Source: Proteromonas lacertae (lineage: Eukaryota; Sar; Bigyra; Opalinata; Proteromonadidae). From it: a DNA stretch of 64,000 nucleotides. The stretch is taken from assembly GCA_002245135.1 (NCBI GenBank), contig NGBS01000003.1, forward strand, positions 124,001-188,000, given 5' to 3'. A program made the position numbers and the translations under genes. This document shows positions 1-12,000 of this stretch, piece after piece (positions within the stretch are counted from its first letter, which is position 1; every line of letters begins with the position of its first letter). The notes beneath the pieces are model-generated. The model saw only the letters and a program-made list of their open reading frames with translations, had not been told where the DNA came from and ran no database searches.

Positions 1-87
1 CTATTACTCCTATCAACTCTCTCAAAAATCTATAACCATTAATATATATACTTCATATTTTGATAAGATCTTATCAATATCATTCAT
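1..87 (-). CDS. 5' end of an unidentified gene running off the window
   Basis: The minus strand has an ATG at 87 that opens 12 codons (MNDIDKILSKYE). A GTATAT...TATAG intron of about 22 nt follows, and then open frame (IFERVDRSN) to the window edge. The splice pattern matches real genes in this window. Too little is visible to name a family. It lies about 140 nt beyond the 3' end of the PP2C gene on the same strand. Confidence 0.35.
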
Positions 88-229
88 TTTTAAGATTTTA
101 AGGGGATGTTCCAAAATTTTCTTTCAAATCAAAATACCCACATAATTTAAATTTCATTTTTTTATTTATTTAACTTCATATAATAAACAAAAAATATATT
201 ATTTACATAATTAAATAACATTCAACTAA

Positions 230-359
230 TTAGTACAAGTATTTACCATTATTCATATTATTGTTATTACCATTACTCAAATTTATTACTAACACCGATA
301 TATTATCATTACTCCCTCGAACTAATGCTTCTGTAGCTAATAATCTAGCAGCATTCTCA

Positions 360-393
<34 letters not shown>

Positions 394-1387
394 ATTCTTC
401 ATTTACTATCTCAATTGCTTCATTATCATTAATCACATCCCACAAGCCATCACTTGCTATTATTGCATATTTATAACTATCTTTTCTTTCTAATATAGAG
501 ATATAAGGGATTGAACTCATATATTCTTTATATTTATAATCTCCAATTGATCGACTTATATCTAATTTTCCATTTAATCGATAATCATTATTTCTATTGC
601 TATTCTTTTTAATTATTATACCTCCTTTTGATTCTATTAATTTCATCTCATTTTTATTGGACACTTTGTGATCTATTGTTAAACGAATTCCATTCATTTC
701 ATTATTACAACATAATATACTTCGACTATCACCAACATTTGCAGTGATAATGTTCTTTTCATTTCGAATTAATATTGTTGCTGTTGAGCCACTGAAATCA
801 CCGATACTGTTGGCTATTTCTTCAAATCTTTCATCTGCAGTTAGAAAGGCTTCTTCTAGTACTGATGTGATATTTTCATTCTTTTTTATTAATATTGAAG
901 AGATTGTCTATATTTAATTTTTAATATTAAAATATATATATACTTTGTGTAGTGTTGAAGCTAAATACATAGCTGCTCCATTTCCATAATGGCCATCGTA
1001 TATTCCAAATATATCATATTCGAGAGATTGGTCTTTTAATTCCATTTTTGTGGCGATTTCTACATCTTCCATTGAACTTCTTCGACCTTTTAAACCACAA
1101 CTTCCAAATTCTAGCATATTCTTTTTTAAAAGAGATGAAGATGATTCACAAGGAGGAAGAATTGTTTCATCGAAATAACAAGAACTTCTGTTTAAATTGT
1201 GTCTCCTACTGGTCATATGAGTCATACAGTGATTCCACAGAGAAAAAGTTCGGCCACATTTAGGACAAGTATATATTTCTCCTTCTGTTAAATCTCTTCT
1301 TTCAAATTGATCATGATCACTACAACTATACACATGTACGAATAATATGGCCAGTAGAATTATCAAAAAGGAAATATTTCTGTTCAT
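230..1387 (-). CDS. PP2C-family protein phosphatase with N-terminal hydrophobic segment and C2H2 finger
   Basis: A metal-dependent Ser/Thr phosphatase of about 373 residues in two exons; a 36-nt intron follows TLHK. The PP2C signatures occur in order: RRSSMED, YDGHYGNG, VGDSRSIL, the DHK...GG segment, RSIGDYKY, ASDGLWDV and GSNDNISV. These hold the acidic metal ligands, so it looks catalytically competent. Residues 1-22 are a strongly hydrophobic signal-like segment. A single C2H2 finger follows (CPKCGRTF...HMTSRRH), which is unusual for this family. A poly-Asn run (residues in the NNNNNNNNN region near the C-terminus) sits in a loop. It is divergent from GWT1, with a CAAGCC motif between them. 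Substrate unknown. The assignment to PP2C is firm; secretion is inferred from the hydrophobic start alone. Confidence 0.9.
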
Positions 1388-1430
1388 TGATGATGCAAGG
1401 CTATTTTAGAAAAAACAAAATGAATTTTCT

Positions 1431-1454
1431 TTCAAGCCAAGCAAATTTTGGCTG
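1431..1454. promoter_or_regulatory. CAAGCC/AAGC/GGCT motif cluster in a divergent promoter
   Basis: The stretch holds CAAGCC, a second AAGC and a GGCT within 24 nt. It lies 44 nt from the PP2C start and about 67 nt from the GWT1 start. The same CAAGC/GCTTG core recurs before many genes here (see findings). A promoter role is inference. Confidence 0.4.
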
Positions 1455-1520
1455 TTTTTCTTTTTCTCATTTTCTGTCTTATAATATACAGTATTCGTTT
1501 TATAAACACAACATTCGAAA

Positions 1521-2909
1521 ATGAAAATTGTGGATTTCAATGAAAACAATTATGCTTCTGTCAGAGAAGTGTTCTATTCAAAAACATTTGGAACTAGTTG
1601 TTTAGAAACATTTTATTTATCACTGCAATGTCCATTTTCCTTAGTTTTAAATAACTGCATGCAGTATATCCTTGGAGATTCTGTTGTGAGTAATGTTTTC
1701 ACCCAAGTGTTTATTGAGTTTTTCACTATTGTAATACCAATCATTCTAGCATATTCAGGTAGTTGTTGGATTTATTTTATAAATGTATTCACTCTAGTCC
1801 TTTTATTTCTTTTATACTTCATAACCAGAGGTGCAACTAAACCATTCATTTCCACATCAATATCCAAACAGAAAGAACAATCGCTATCCACACCAATAAA
1901 ACCATATCTAACCGAATCAAGAGGATATACAATGATTTCAACATCGTTTGCAATATTAGCTGTAGATTTCCCACTATTTCCACGTAAATATGCCAAAACA
2001 CAAGAATATGGATATTCACTTATGGATTTAGGAGTTGGTATGTGTATTTTAGGCAGTTCTTTAACTTATAAATATTTAAATAACCGAACAATCTCATTAT
2101 CTTATATATTATATATATTAAGGGGTTCTTTACCTAGCTTTTTTATTGGAATTAGTAGATATATATTATATCAATTCGTTCATTATCCTGGAGAAACGAA
2201 TGCTTATGGTTTAGAATGGAATTTCTTTTATACAATATGTACTGTGAGAATAGTGAGTGAAATAATAATTGTTATTACTTTATCAATCTTTAAAAAACCA
2301 ATATTTGTATTAATAAATGGTATATTGATTATATGTTTATATCAATATTACTTATGTAATGAAAACATAGTGAATTTTATATTCTATAGTGAAAGAAACG
2401 GTAATTTTTTCAATAGAAATCGGGAAGGTATTTTACAATGTAATGGTTATATAGCATTACATCTAATTGGAACTTATTTTGGATATTTAATACAGAAATA
2501 TTATAAGAATAATAATATTGATAATAAAGTTAGAGATATAGGAATTAGTGGTATTATTTTAATTTGTTTTTTAATTTCTAATAATTATATTCAGTTTATA
2601 TCAAGAAGATTGATGAATTTATCTTATTTAACATACAATCTATTATGTTATTATTCTATCTATACTATTATTATGTATGTACAGTTGTATATATGTAATT
2701 ATAGAGAAAGTATTATCTTGAAATCGTTTAATTTTAATATGTTAATTGTGTTTCTAGTATCTAATATTTTTACTGGTTATTTTAATATTAGTTTTAATAC
2801 TATTTTTATGAGTAACAGATATGGATATTTTATTTTAGTTGGATATATGATATCTGTGATTATATTCTCAGTTGGATTGTGGTATCAGAATATTAAGATT
2901 AGATTCTAA
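1521..2909 (+). CDS. GPI-anchor biosynthesis inositol acyltransferase, GWT1/PIGW family
   Basis: A 462-residue polytopic membrane protein in one exon, close to the usual length of yeast Gwt1 and human PIGW. In the family it acylates the inositol of glucosaminyl-PI in the endoplasmic reticulum during GPI-anchor synthesis. Diagnostic blocks are ESRGYTMISTSFAILAVDFP, LFPRKYAKTQEYGYSLMDLG (the family's hallmark VDFPxFPRRxxKTExxGxSLMD region) and NREGILQCNGYIALHL. About a dozen hydrophobic helices can be seen. The start codon follows the short divergent promoter shared with the PP2C gene. No introns. The organism therefore probably makes GPI-anchored surface proteins. Confidence 0.92.
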   Translation: MKIVDFNENNYASVREVFYSKTFGTSCLETFYLSLQCPFSLVLNNCMQYILGDSVVSNVFTQVFIEFFTIVIPIILAYSGSCWIYFINVFTLVLLFLLYFITRGATKPFISTSISKQKEQSLSTPIKPYLTESRGYTMISTSFAILAVDFPLFPRKYAKTQEYGYSLMDLGVGMCILGSSLTYKYLNNRTISLSYILYILRGSLPSFFIGISRYILYQFVHYPGETNAYGLEWNFFYTICTVRIVSEIIIVITLSIFKKPIFVLINGILIICLYQYYLCNENIVNFIFYSERNGNFFNRNREGILQCNGYIALHLIGTYFGYLIQKYYKNNNIDNKVRDIGISGIILICFLISNNYIQFISRRLMNLSYLTYNLLCYYSIYTIIMYVQLYICNYRESIILKSFNFNMLIVFLVSNIFTGYFNISFNTIFMSNRYGYFILVGYMISVIIFSVGLWYQNIKIRF

Positions 2910-2995
2910 TTAAAGATTAAATAAATCTATATATTTATTACCTGTTTTTCATTGTTTAATAAAAAGTAACATCAAAATAACTATTAAAAATTAAT

Positions 2996-3597
2996 TTATA
3001 ACATATCTTTTAAATCTGAATCATCAAAATCATCTTCAATTGCATTATCATCTTCCTCCATTGCACTGCTATTTCCTCCCAAAGGTAATTCATTTGTAGT
3101 TAATCTTTCTATCTTTGGGAAATCATCTTCATTATCTTCACTCTTATTGTCTTTCTTATCATCCTGTGGATCCCATTCGTGAAGTTGTCTTCTCCATTTT
3201 CGAATCAAGCCATCCCATCTTCTTTTACTGAATCTGAGCTTGGCATCGGGTGTTTTTGGATCTGTCTTTCTTCTTTTCTCTCTACAAAAATATAAATCAT
3301 CTGAAATCATACTTTGGTACTAGGTGTACATATCTATCATAACCTATTGTGTTTTTACCATACATAATTTGCTTCATTCTCTAAATAGGCAAAATTACGA
3401 TTAGAAATACCTGTGAAATGATGTGTTCGTCAATAATACGAATAGTCTTGGGTGAGTTTTTGTTTTCGCTAGGTGATGACATTGAATTTGGTGACCAGTT
3501 GTCTAGCAAATCTATAAACTGGTAATATACTATTAGGTGAATTCTTTTGTGATACACAAGGTGTTCTATTAGGAGTAGATGGGCCTGTAACTTCCAT
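2996..3597 (-). CDS. SLBP: Histone RNA hairpin-binding protein (SLBP)
   Basis: SLBP binds the stem-loop at the 3' end of replication-dependent histone mRNAs and directs their processing and translation. Four exons joined by eye encode about 173 residues. The introns are at 3512-3530 (19 nt), 3381-3410 (30 nt) and 3282-3312 (31 nt). The RNA-binding domain is clear: MKQIMYGKNTIGYDRY, then DPKTPD, then RRWDGLIRKWRRQLHEWDP. These match the family's YxKxTxxYxRY...HPKTP...RRSWDxxIKxWRxxLHxWD pattern. The C-terminal tail is acidic. The gene is divergent from glycyl-tRNA synthetase, with start codons only 36 nt apart and a perfect E2F-type site between them. That suggests S-phase control. Confidence 0.9.
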
Positions 3598-3606
3598 TAA
3601 AAAAAT

Positions 3607-3615
3607 GGCGCGAAA
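3607..3615 (-). promoter_or_regulatory. E2F/DP-type site (TTTCGCGCC)
   Basis: The minus strand reads TTTCGCGCC, a match to the eukaryotic E2F consensus TTTSSCGC, 10 nt upstream of the SLBP ATG. A GC-rich nonamer in such an AT-rich intergenic gap is conspicuous. E2F control of S-phase genes is known across eukaryotes; use at this site is inferred. Confidence 0.5.
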
Positions 3616-3633
3616 TATATATAAAATAAGCCA

Positions 3634-5206
3634 ATGATTTGTCGTTACAGTTTTAGATCAATTACTCAACACTTGAAGAGAAAAGTCTCAAGCAATGCAA
3701 GTATAGTGATTTGAATAAGTTATTTGTAGTAAAGGATATTACTGAATTAACTCAATTCTGTAAGAAATATGGGTTTGCTTATCAAAGTGGTAATCTATAT
3801 GGTGGTCTAGGTGGAGTGTATGATTATGGTCCACATGGTATTTTTTTGTTTATTTATATATGTAGGTTTTTTACTAAAACAGAATATAGAGAAGAGTTTA
3901 TGGAATCATTTTGTGAATAAGCATGCGAATATATATCCATTTGATAGCAGTATAATAACATCTTCCCAAGTACTTTCTACCTCTGGTCATTTAACAAAAT
4001 TCATAGATCCTCTTTATACATGTTCAAAATGTAGATTGTATATGAAATACGTTATAATGATGATTATAGTAAATGGAAGAAAGAAGATGGAGATGATATA
4101 AAGAATAAAACCTGTCCAAAATGCAAAAATGATAAAAACAATACAGAAACAACATTCAATCTGTTATTTCCAATACATTCAGGTGTATTACAAGAAAAGA
4201 ATAGCACTGCAGACTTTTTAAGACCAGAAACATGTCAAGAAATGTATAGTCTATGATTATGTCAAAATAGATTCACTAATTTCGCAAATTATACCTCAGG
4301 AATTGGTTATTCCTTACCATTTGGTATTGCTCAAGTTGGTAAATCATTTAGAAATGAAATTAATCCATCTAGTTTTCTATTTAGATTGAGAGAATTCAAT
4401 CAATTTGAATTAGAATATTTCTGTACAGAAAAAGATACATCCAACACTTTTGATTATTGGTTAAATGAATCTCATCAGTATTTACAATCAATAGGTATTA
4501 AAAAAGATAAATTAAGGTTTTATGAACATCCTAGTAATGATTTAGCTCATTATTCTAAGAAAACAGTTGATATTGAATATAAATTTCCATTTGGTTGGAA
4601 AGAAATAATGGGAGTATCAAATAGAGGTAATTATGATTTAACTCAACACAGTAAAGCATCTAAAAGAAAATTACATTGTAATGAATCAAATGATGCTGAA
4701 TTAGTTACTCCCTATGTGATTGAAACATCCATTGGGATTGAAAGAATAATTGTATTGATATTATTATTTATGTTTTTATATTCTATAGATGAGTTTGATG
4801 TTTGAAAATGTTGTAAAAACTGAGAATAAAAGAACAATATTTGATATAAATAATAAACTCAGTCCTTATCTGTATAAACCAATGTTTTTATATTACTATT
4901 AGTTTCTGTATATTACCAATTGTCAAAACACCTAAGATTATAGAGATAAGTCAACAAATATTCAATTCAATATCACCATATTGTTCTTGTTCTTTAATCA
5001 TCAATGGTTCTGTTGGAAGAAGATATAAGAAACAAGATATAATAGGAACAGCGTATGGAATAACAATAGACAGTGAAACTGAACAGAATAATACAGTTAC
5101 TATTAGAGATAGAAATACAACAAAACAAGTGAGAATTGATATAAATGAATTAGCTGATAAAATAAAACATAATTATATTTATGAATATATAGAAAAAGTA
5201 TTTTAA
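3634..5206 (+). CDS. Glycyl-tRNA synthetase, probably mitochondrial
   Basis: A class II synthetase that charges tRNA-Gly. Seven exons joined across six introns of 27-37 nt give about 462 residues and a frame that closes exactly. Visible blocks are YGGLGGVYDYGPHG at the start of the core, the RPETCQE substrate loop, LPFGIAQVGKSFRNE with FRLREFNQFE (motif 2), and the anticodon domain with SVGRRYKKQD IIGT and VTIRDR. The ATG at 3634 opens a basic, acid-free leader (MICRYSFRSITQHLKRK) typical of mitochondrial import. The apparent stop after the RPET motif lies inside a 27-nt intron, so the gene is intact. It may serve both cytosol and mitochondrion. It is divergent from SLBP. Confidence 0.9.
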
Positions 5207-5549
5207 AGTTGTTATGTTTCATTTATATGTAAAAAGCTTGACATTTAAAAGAGAAATGTATCAATTACATTTTCTTTCGGAAAATTAATATAATAGTTCT
5301 ATGACTATACCAATAATATCTAATCTTATCACTCCTTATATAAATTTTAATATCAACTCAATCACATGTAGCAGTTAAGTAATTTACTGTAACCATAAAT
5401 CACATTTTACTTCTATTTCTTGAACATATATTTTACTGCATTTAAAAGTGATATATTCATACAATATAAACATTTATAAAAATAACTAAACATTTTATCT
5501 TGAATATTATGAATAATTGAAGAGCATAGTTATCATATTTTGGAATATT
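5207..5549. other. Intergenic region, AT-rich
   Basis: No convincing exon was found between the GlyRS stop and the Crinkler-like gene. An AAGCTTGAC segment near 5233 carries the GCTTG motif seen in other upstream regions. An unrecognised 5' exon of the downstream gene cannot be excluded, because its N-terminus is uncertain. Confidence 0.5.
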
Positions 5550-8500
5550 ATGAAATTTAACTATTCAATAAATTACAATCTAATAGATAAGTTTAGGTTA
5601 AGAAAAGAAACAGTTTATTTGAAAAGTATTTACTCTTTTGAACGTCTTACTTCCAAAGACTCTTCTAATAATTCTTCTAAGAAGAATTTCATCCTAATTA
5701 GAGAATGTTACCGAGATATGTATAATGACATAACAAGCTTAATTTTAATGAAAAAAGAAGGAAAATATTTAGAGAAGTATCAAAAATGTTTCTTGGTGTA
5801 TGGCAATGCAGACATAGGTAAGTCTACATTGTGTTGTTTTTTAGCATATTGCTTTAATAATGATAAACGTTTTGCTGAGAATAATGTTGTAGTATTTGGT
5901 GATAATGACAAAAATGGTTATTATTGTCGACTAGGAAATACTCACGAATTTATTAGAAGTAAGGAAATTCCCGATTTTAAAAGTAAGCCAATAATAATTA
6001 GTGATAATCTTCAAATTCGTGAAGACGATTTTAGTGATGCAGCTGTTATAATAATGATTAGTAGTCCAAATGCTAAAATGTATAAAATCATGTCTAACAA
6101 AAGAGCACCTGTACAGTTCTACATACCTCAATTCAGTAAAGAAGAATTAGAATTGATTATACAAAAGACTTTACCTAATGTAGATGAAGAGAATAAAAAG
6201 AAAAAACTATCTGATGCAATTGCATATGGATACAATTTAAGGATTAATAGAGAATTGGAAAATTTAGATAGATATATTAAAAATATAAAAGGTATTGAAG
6301 AATCATCAAAAGAATTACCTTTATATATTCCACCTTCATATGAAGAAAGAATATTTATCTATGATACTACCCAATATAATATAATACCTGACACATTAAA
6401 ATATGTATCTGAAGAAATAGAAAAGTATATGTTAAGTCATTATGGAAGTGTAAATGATAAAAAATCCGTCTCAATTCCATCAGAAGAATTAAATACATCA
6501 ATTATAAAAATACTACATAAAGTGAAAAATGAAGATATAATACATGATGATTCAATATATGATGAAATTATTGAAATTGAATTACAAAAAGAAGAGGAAA
6601 AAATAGAAATAGAAAAATTAAGTAAAGCTATTAACAGCACTAATGTAGATGAAGAAGAGAAAAAAAATGTAAGAATAAAATAGAAGAAAAAGAGAAAGAA
6701 AATATTATAAAAGAATGGAATGCTATAAAAAGTAATCTAAAGTTAAATATTAAGTCATGTCTAGTTGAATGTTTAACAAATAATATTGAAACTGATAAAA
6801 TTAATAATATGAATGATGCTAAATCTCATTTAGATGAATTAAAGGAAAATTTAACAGCACATAGTGAAACTCGTAATAGTATATATATTTATAATATGTA
6901 AATAATAGCAACTAATACTTTATGTAAAATATTTGGAGATAAAAGTCCAACATATGAAGATGGTGGCAGAACAATAGAAATAAAATGTGATATGTATCAA
7001 TATCCTAATAGAAAGGTATTTGTTAGAGATGTATATAAAGATATATGGAATGAATTAAAGAATAAGATATTACATTATAAATTAAGAAACTATGATAGTA
7101 AAAATAATGGAAATAAAGATGAAATAAACAAAATTGTAAAAGAAATGGGTAGAAAATCTTTTAATTTTAAAAAATTAAACAAGTATTTAGAAGATAATGA
7201 TTCAGATTTATGTATTTTGTTGAGAGGAAATCCAGGCTGTGGTAAAACTTCGTTTGTTATATATCTCTTACAATGTATTATTGATTTAAATGGAAGAATT
7301 GATGATAAAATTACAGCAGCTATATTAAGAGCAAATGGGGGGAAATGTGATATATATTCTTTAAATGGGAAAAAAGTAGAAAGTGGTAATGATATTGTAA
7401 AATATGATATTGCTATATGTGATTCATATGATATTCAAAATAATGATTGTAATGCTAATATTATATTATATGTTACCTCTCCAGATTATAAGAATTATTC
7501 ATCTTTTTTTAGTGCTGATAAACAACAATATTATTATATGGATGTATTTAGTAATGATGAAATTTCAGAATGGGAAAAACTATGTTTACCAACTGCATTG
7601 AAAGATATAGCAAGCAAATATAATAAAAGATATGGAAATGTCCCAAGACATATATACAATGCATCAATATATGAATTATGTTATGATAAAGATTATTGGA
7701 AAGATATTTATACAAAAGGTATTAAAAGAATAGTTGGTAATCTTGGTTATGTGGATTTTTTAATGAAATACTTATTTCCATGTAAAACAGAAGAACAAAT
7801 ATCTAAAATGACTGTTACATTATTTGATAGTACATTATCCCACTATATAGCCAAGTATTCAATTCCATATAAAGATGAAGTGAATAATATTAAATATTAT
7901 GACAGAATAAATGAAGATCGAATGGAATTTATTTCAGATGATGTATATGATTATGTATTTGAATGTATAAAATACAAAGGAAACGAAGATGATATAAAGG
8001 TAATTCAGAATGAATTTAATAAGTTAAATTCAAATAATACTAATAATAAATTATTCCTATTATTATTTAAAGAATTAGTATGGTACAACTGTTTATATAA
8101 TTCAAATAAGTTGAATTTTAACAACTCTAGAAAAGTGATGATAGAGAGATTCAGTGATGATAATAAATTTGAAGTATTTAATGATTTATTTGATGGAGAT
8201 AGATATTCAATTGGTAATAATGAATACTGTTTAGTTCATTTTGCAATTTTTGACAATCAAGAAATGATATATTTGTTAAACAATTGTTTTATTCATGTTA
8301 TCGATGATAAAAGAGAAATATCAGATTGTAATGCTGAGATTAAAGAATGTATATGTGGATTGCAGCAGATAATGAAATTTGGATGTATATATTACATTGT
8401 AGTATCAGTTAAGAAGAAAGAAAGATCATTTACTCAGTTATTAACAAGATTAACAAATTTATTTACATCACCTCCTCCTCCTCCTCCACCACCACCACCA

Positions 8501-8704
8501 AGTATTCCACCTTTACCAGCTATACCTTCTTCTTTAATTCAATCCGCAACAATATCTCCAAGTATTCCACCTCCACCTTTACCACCAAGTATTCCACCTA
8601 AATTATCAGTATTGCATTATAAAGGTGATAAATCATTAAGAGAAACTGAAATTATATATTGTAGATCTGAATTTGATGGAACAAATTTCAATATTCAGAT
8701 TTAA
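5550..8704 (+). CDS. Crinkler/RHS-type protein with two P-loop NTPase domains and Pro-rich linker
   Basis: About 1000 residues if the two open segments (to 6683, and from about 6684) are one gene. Each half has the domain start typical of Crinkler (CRN)/RHS NTPases: LIRECYRDMYNDI with Walker A GNADIGKST, and FVRDVYKDIWNEL with Walker A GNPGCGKTS. The second half also keeps SPDYKNY, YYMDVFSNDEISEW and the RYGNVPRHIYNA block. CRN/RHS proteins were first known as oomycete effectors and trypanosome retrotransposon-hotspot proteins; many free-living protists carry them. A Pro run (PPPPPPPPPPSIPP) lies near the C-terminus. The ATG at 5550 is the first in frame; the true start may be upstream. The second half is joined across a 30-nt intron near 6877. 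The link between halves near 6660-6683 is unclear (see findings). Confidence 0.65.
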
Positions 8705-9005
8705 CTGATCAAATTAACATAAAATGTTAAATGAACCATTCATATTATTCTTCTTCTTTATTGATATATAAAATGTGTTTGTAGTTGAATAAAAAAGACA
8801 ATTTAAAGAAAAAAGCTTGATTATTATCAAGCAATGATTGATTTTTTTTTAATTTCTACTCATGTATTGCTTAATTGCTGTTATAAAATATGTAATGAGA
8901 ATATCATTGAAGTACTATAACCATTTTATTCCACATATTCACAATTAAATAATGTATTTTTTAGTTTTAATCAAATAAATTGATAACTGAACATCAAATC
9001 GAAGA
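8705..9005. other. Intergenic region with a short inverted repeat
   Basis: No coding exon is visible. At 8815-8832 lies GCTTGAT-TATT-ATCAAGC, a perfect 7-bp inverted repeat with a 4-nt loop, followed by a T-rich tract. It may be a 3' processing or terminator structure of the upstream gene, or a promoter element made from two copies of the GCTTG/CAAGC motif. Confidence 0.45.
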
Positions 9006-12000
9006 ATGTCGTTTAATCCATCAGCTGAAGGATTTGATTTTGTATATTTAATCATGTTAATATACTTATTTAGTCAAGTATAGACTCGTCATTGGAGTAT
9101 AAGGTATATTTCTTTTAGTGTAAAATTTAGACTGACAGATTGCTTAAAGAATCTAGCCGTGGATATACAGTCCTAGCAACCAAGTTCAATGATGATAAAA
9201 AAGTAGTTATTCAGTGTATCCAAAACGATTTGGAAGAAAAAGTAGTTAAAGAATATATTAGTAGGTTTAAATGGTGTATTAGCTATTCATCTGCTGATTG
9301 CATAAAGTATTATCCTACTTACAAAACATTACTCACAATTACTCCACATCATGAGATGAGTCTTTCAAACATAGATCCAATGACTTATTTGAGTGGAGTA
9401 AACAGCAGAAATAAACTGTTTTTAGATATTTTATATAAATTGAAATACTTGCAGGAAGATGATTTGTTACATGGTGATTTAAAACCTTCTAATATTTTTA
9501 TATCAAGTAAAGGAGAATGGATGGTTAAAGATTTTTGGAAATATAAATTATTTCCACAAACGTTTCCAAGCGATGACTTATCTGATCATTTATATTATTC
9601 ACCAGAAATGATTAATGGCAAAGAAATAACAATAAAAAGTGACGTTTGGTCGTTAGGTTGTATAATATACTATTGCTGCACTGGTCAATCGCCTTTCTTT
9701 TCAGATTCTATTGAAAGTATTCATGACAATATAAACAGTATAAAATATAAACCACTAACAGGTATATTCGATGTGTATAACTACATAATTTCAAAGATAT
9801 TTGTAATTGATCCAAACAGTAGATTAAGTGTATCAAATTTGTCTTGGTGTATAAAAAGAATGGAAATATATTATGTTAAAAATGATGATTTTGATATACT
9901 AACTGATATTGATTTTGATAGAATGTGGATTGAAATAGTGTATTGCCAATGGTGTAATGATAAAGAAACAATGATGAAGTATTTGGGTTATATAAGGAGT
10001 ATAAATAATAAAGGAAATGCATTTAGTGAGTTTATGGATAGATTTATTAACAATATAGAATATTTACCATTATTATGGGATATAGTTGAAGATTTTGTAA
10101 ATGAATATTATATGAGATCTGAAAAAAGTTGTAAAATAGAAATGTATTCCATTGACATATTACCTTCAAAATTTAATACTTTAAAGAACAAACATTGTCA
10201 TTCCTCAAAACCCAAGATAATTGGAAATAAGGTATTAATTGAAAAAGATTATCACAGATCATCTTATGGCAATTATAACATCTACGAAGAAGTAGAATTA
10301 ATAGATGAAATCCCAGTTGATAAGAAAAGAATAACCTTTTCTGAAGAGATAATAGATATAGATCCTCAAATATTAAATCCTGCTGAACTATACTCTATTT
10401 TTTTCTCAAAATATTCAGAAAGATCAAAAGACTTGACATTTCCATTACATTATCTTCCACAGTATGTAATATCCTCAAAATATATTCATATATATCCAAC
10501 TGAATCTGGTTTCTACACTTCTATCTCTATAACACCAAGTATATTATATTTATATGTTGTATTTATCATGAATAGAATTACCAAAAGGTTTGAAATTGGA
10601 TAAAATAACAGGTAGAATATATGGTAAACATAGAATTGTTGATTATTTCAGCGAAAGATTCACAGTTACTGCATTTATAAATAATAGAGAAGTCAGTAAG
10701 TCTACATTTACGTTAGTAATTGCAAAAGAAAAGAATGAAATATTGATTGTAAAGAAATCATATTCTCAACATTATTTACACTTCAAGTATAAATGTCAAA
10801 GTTATTCATTCAAAGTACATGAAGAGATTAAAGAAATTACACCAACATTCTCTTGTGAAAACCCTAAATTTTCTTTTATTAGTGAATGTCCACCAGGTTT
10901 GAAGATTAATGAAAATACAGGAAGTATATCTGGAAAACTATCTCAATATTTTGGTGAGTATTTATTACTTGTTAATATGACAAATGGTTATGAAAGTGTT
11001 GCAAAAGGGATATTTATAAGTTGTGAAAAAAATGGAGAAAAGAATGTTGAAGAATGGATAATTCCTATTGATAATAAGAAAAGCAAACTAATCATTTGTG
11101 AGGTGAATCAGCCAATATCTATTCACATACCTAATGTTAATAGTTTAAAAGATAAAAAGAATCTAATAATTCAACCAACTTTACCAAAAGATATACTTGA
11201 ATTGAACTTTCATAATTGTGTAATAAAAGGAGTTTCATCAAAACCATTACCTAAAACGCATTATGTAGTTAAAAGCAAAGAAAATAACAAAGTTGTTTAT
11301 GAATTTGATTTAGAAGTGAAGTCACTATTTAAATTTAGTTATCCAGAAGATAGATATGGATTTAAGATTGGAGAATTGGTAAATATAAAACCTATAATTG
11401 CTATTGATGATAAAGATGAAGATAATGATTTATTCTATTTCGTTGTTGGTTGTAATAAAAAATTACCAAATGGCTTAACATTAGATAAATACAGTGGATC
11501 AATATGTGGTGTTGCAAGTGATTATGTATGGGAAGATGATTATGATATTCTTATTCAATCCAATGTAGGAGTAAAGTCAATCTCATTATCATTATTTACT
11601 GGTGAAAAGCCAAAATCCTTTAAATATGAAGATAATGTAATGCATTGTTTTGAAGGTGAAGTTGTATCTTTTGTGGCAATATTTGAAGGTAGATGTTGTG
11701 AATTTAGAGTATTTGAAGGTGAATTACCTTATGGATTAGTGATTAACACATGGAATGGATTATTAAGTGGAATAACATATTATCCAGGAGAATACAAATT
11801 TACAGTGAGATGTGAAAATATGTTAGGATATATCGATGAAGAAGTAACAATTGAAGTAAGTAGTATTCAACCATCAGTTATTCAATACGAGAAGAATTTA
11901 TATGAATATGTTATTAACAAACCAATAGATCCAATTATTCCAAAAATGAAAAGTGAAGGACATTATTCATTCATAGTTTATACTAACAATTTACCATCTG

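Noticed and set aside
360-392. TTA/TAT trinucleotide tracts as microsatellite loci of interest
   Set aside because: They encode Asn runs within genes or are simple AT repeats, common throughout this AT-rich window.
4232-4258. In-frame stops after the RPET motif of glycyl-tRNA synthetase, suggesting a pseudogene
   Set aside because: A 27-nt GTATAG...AATAG intron removes them and restores the conserved RPETCQE-I-FTNF reading; the whole gene then closes in frame.
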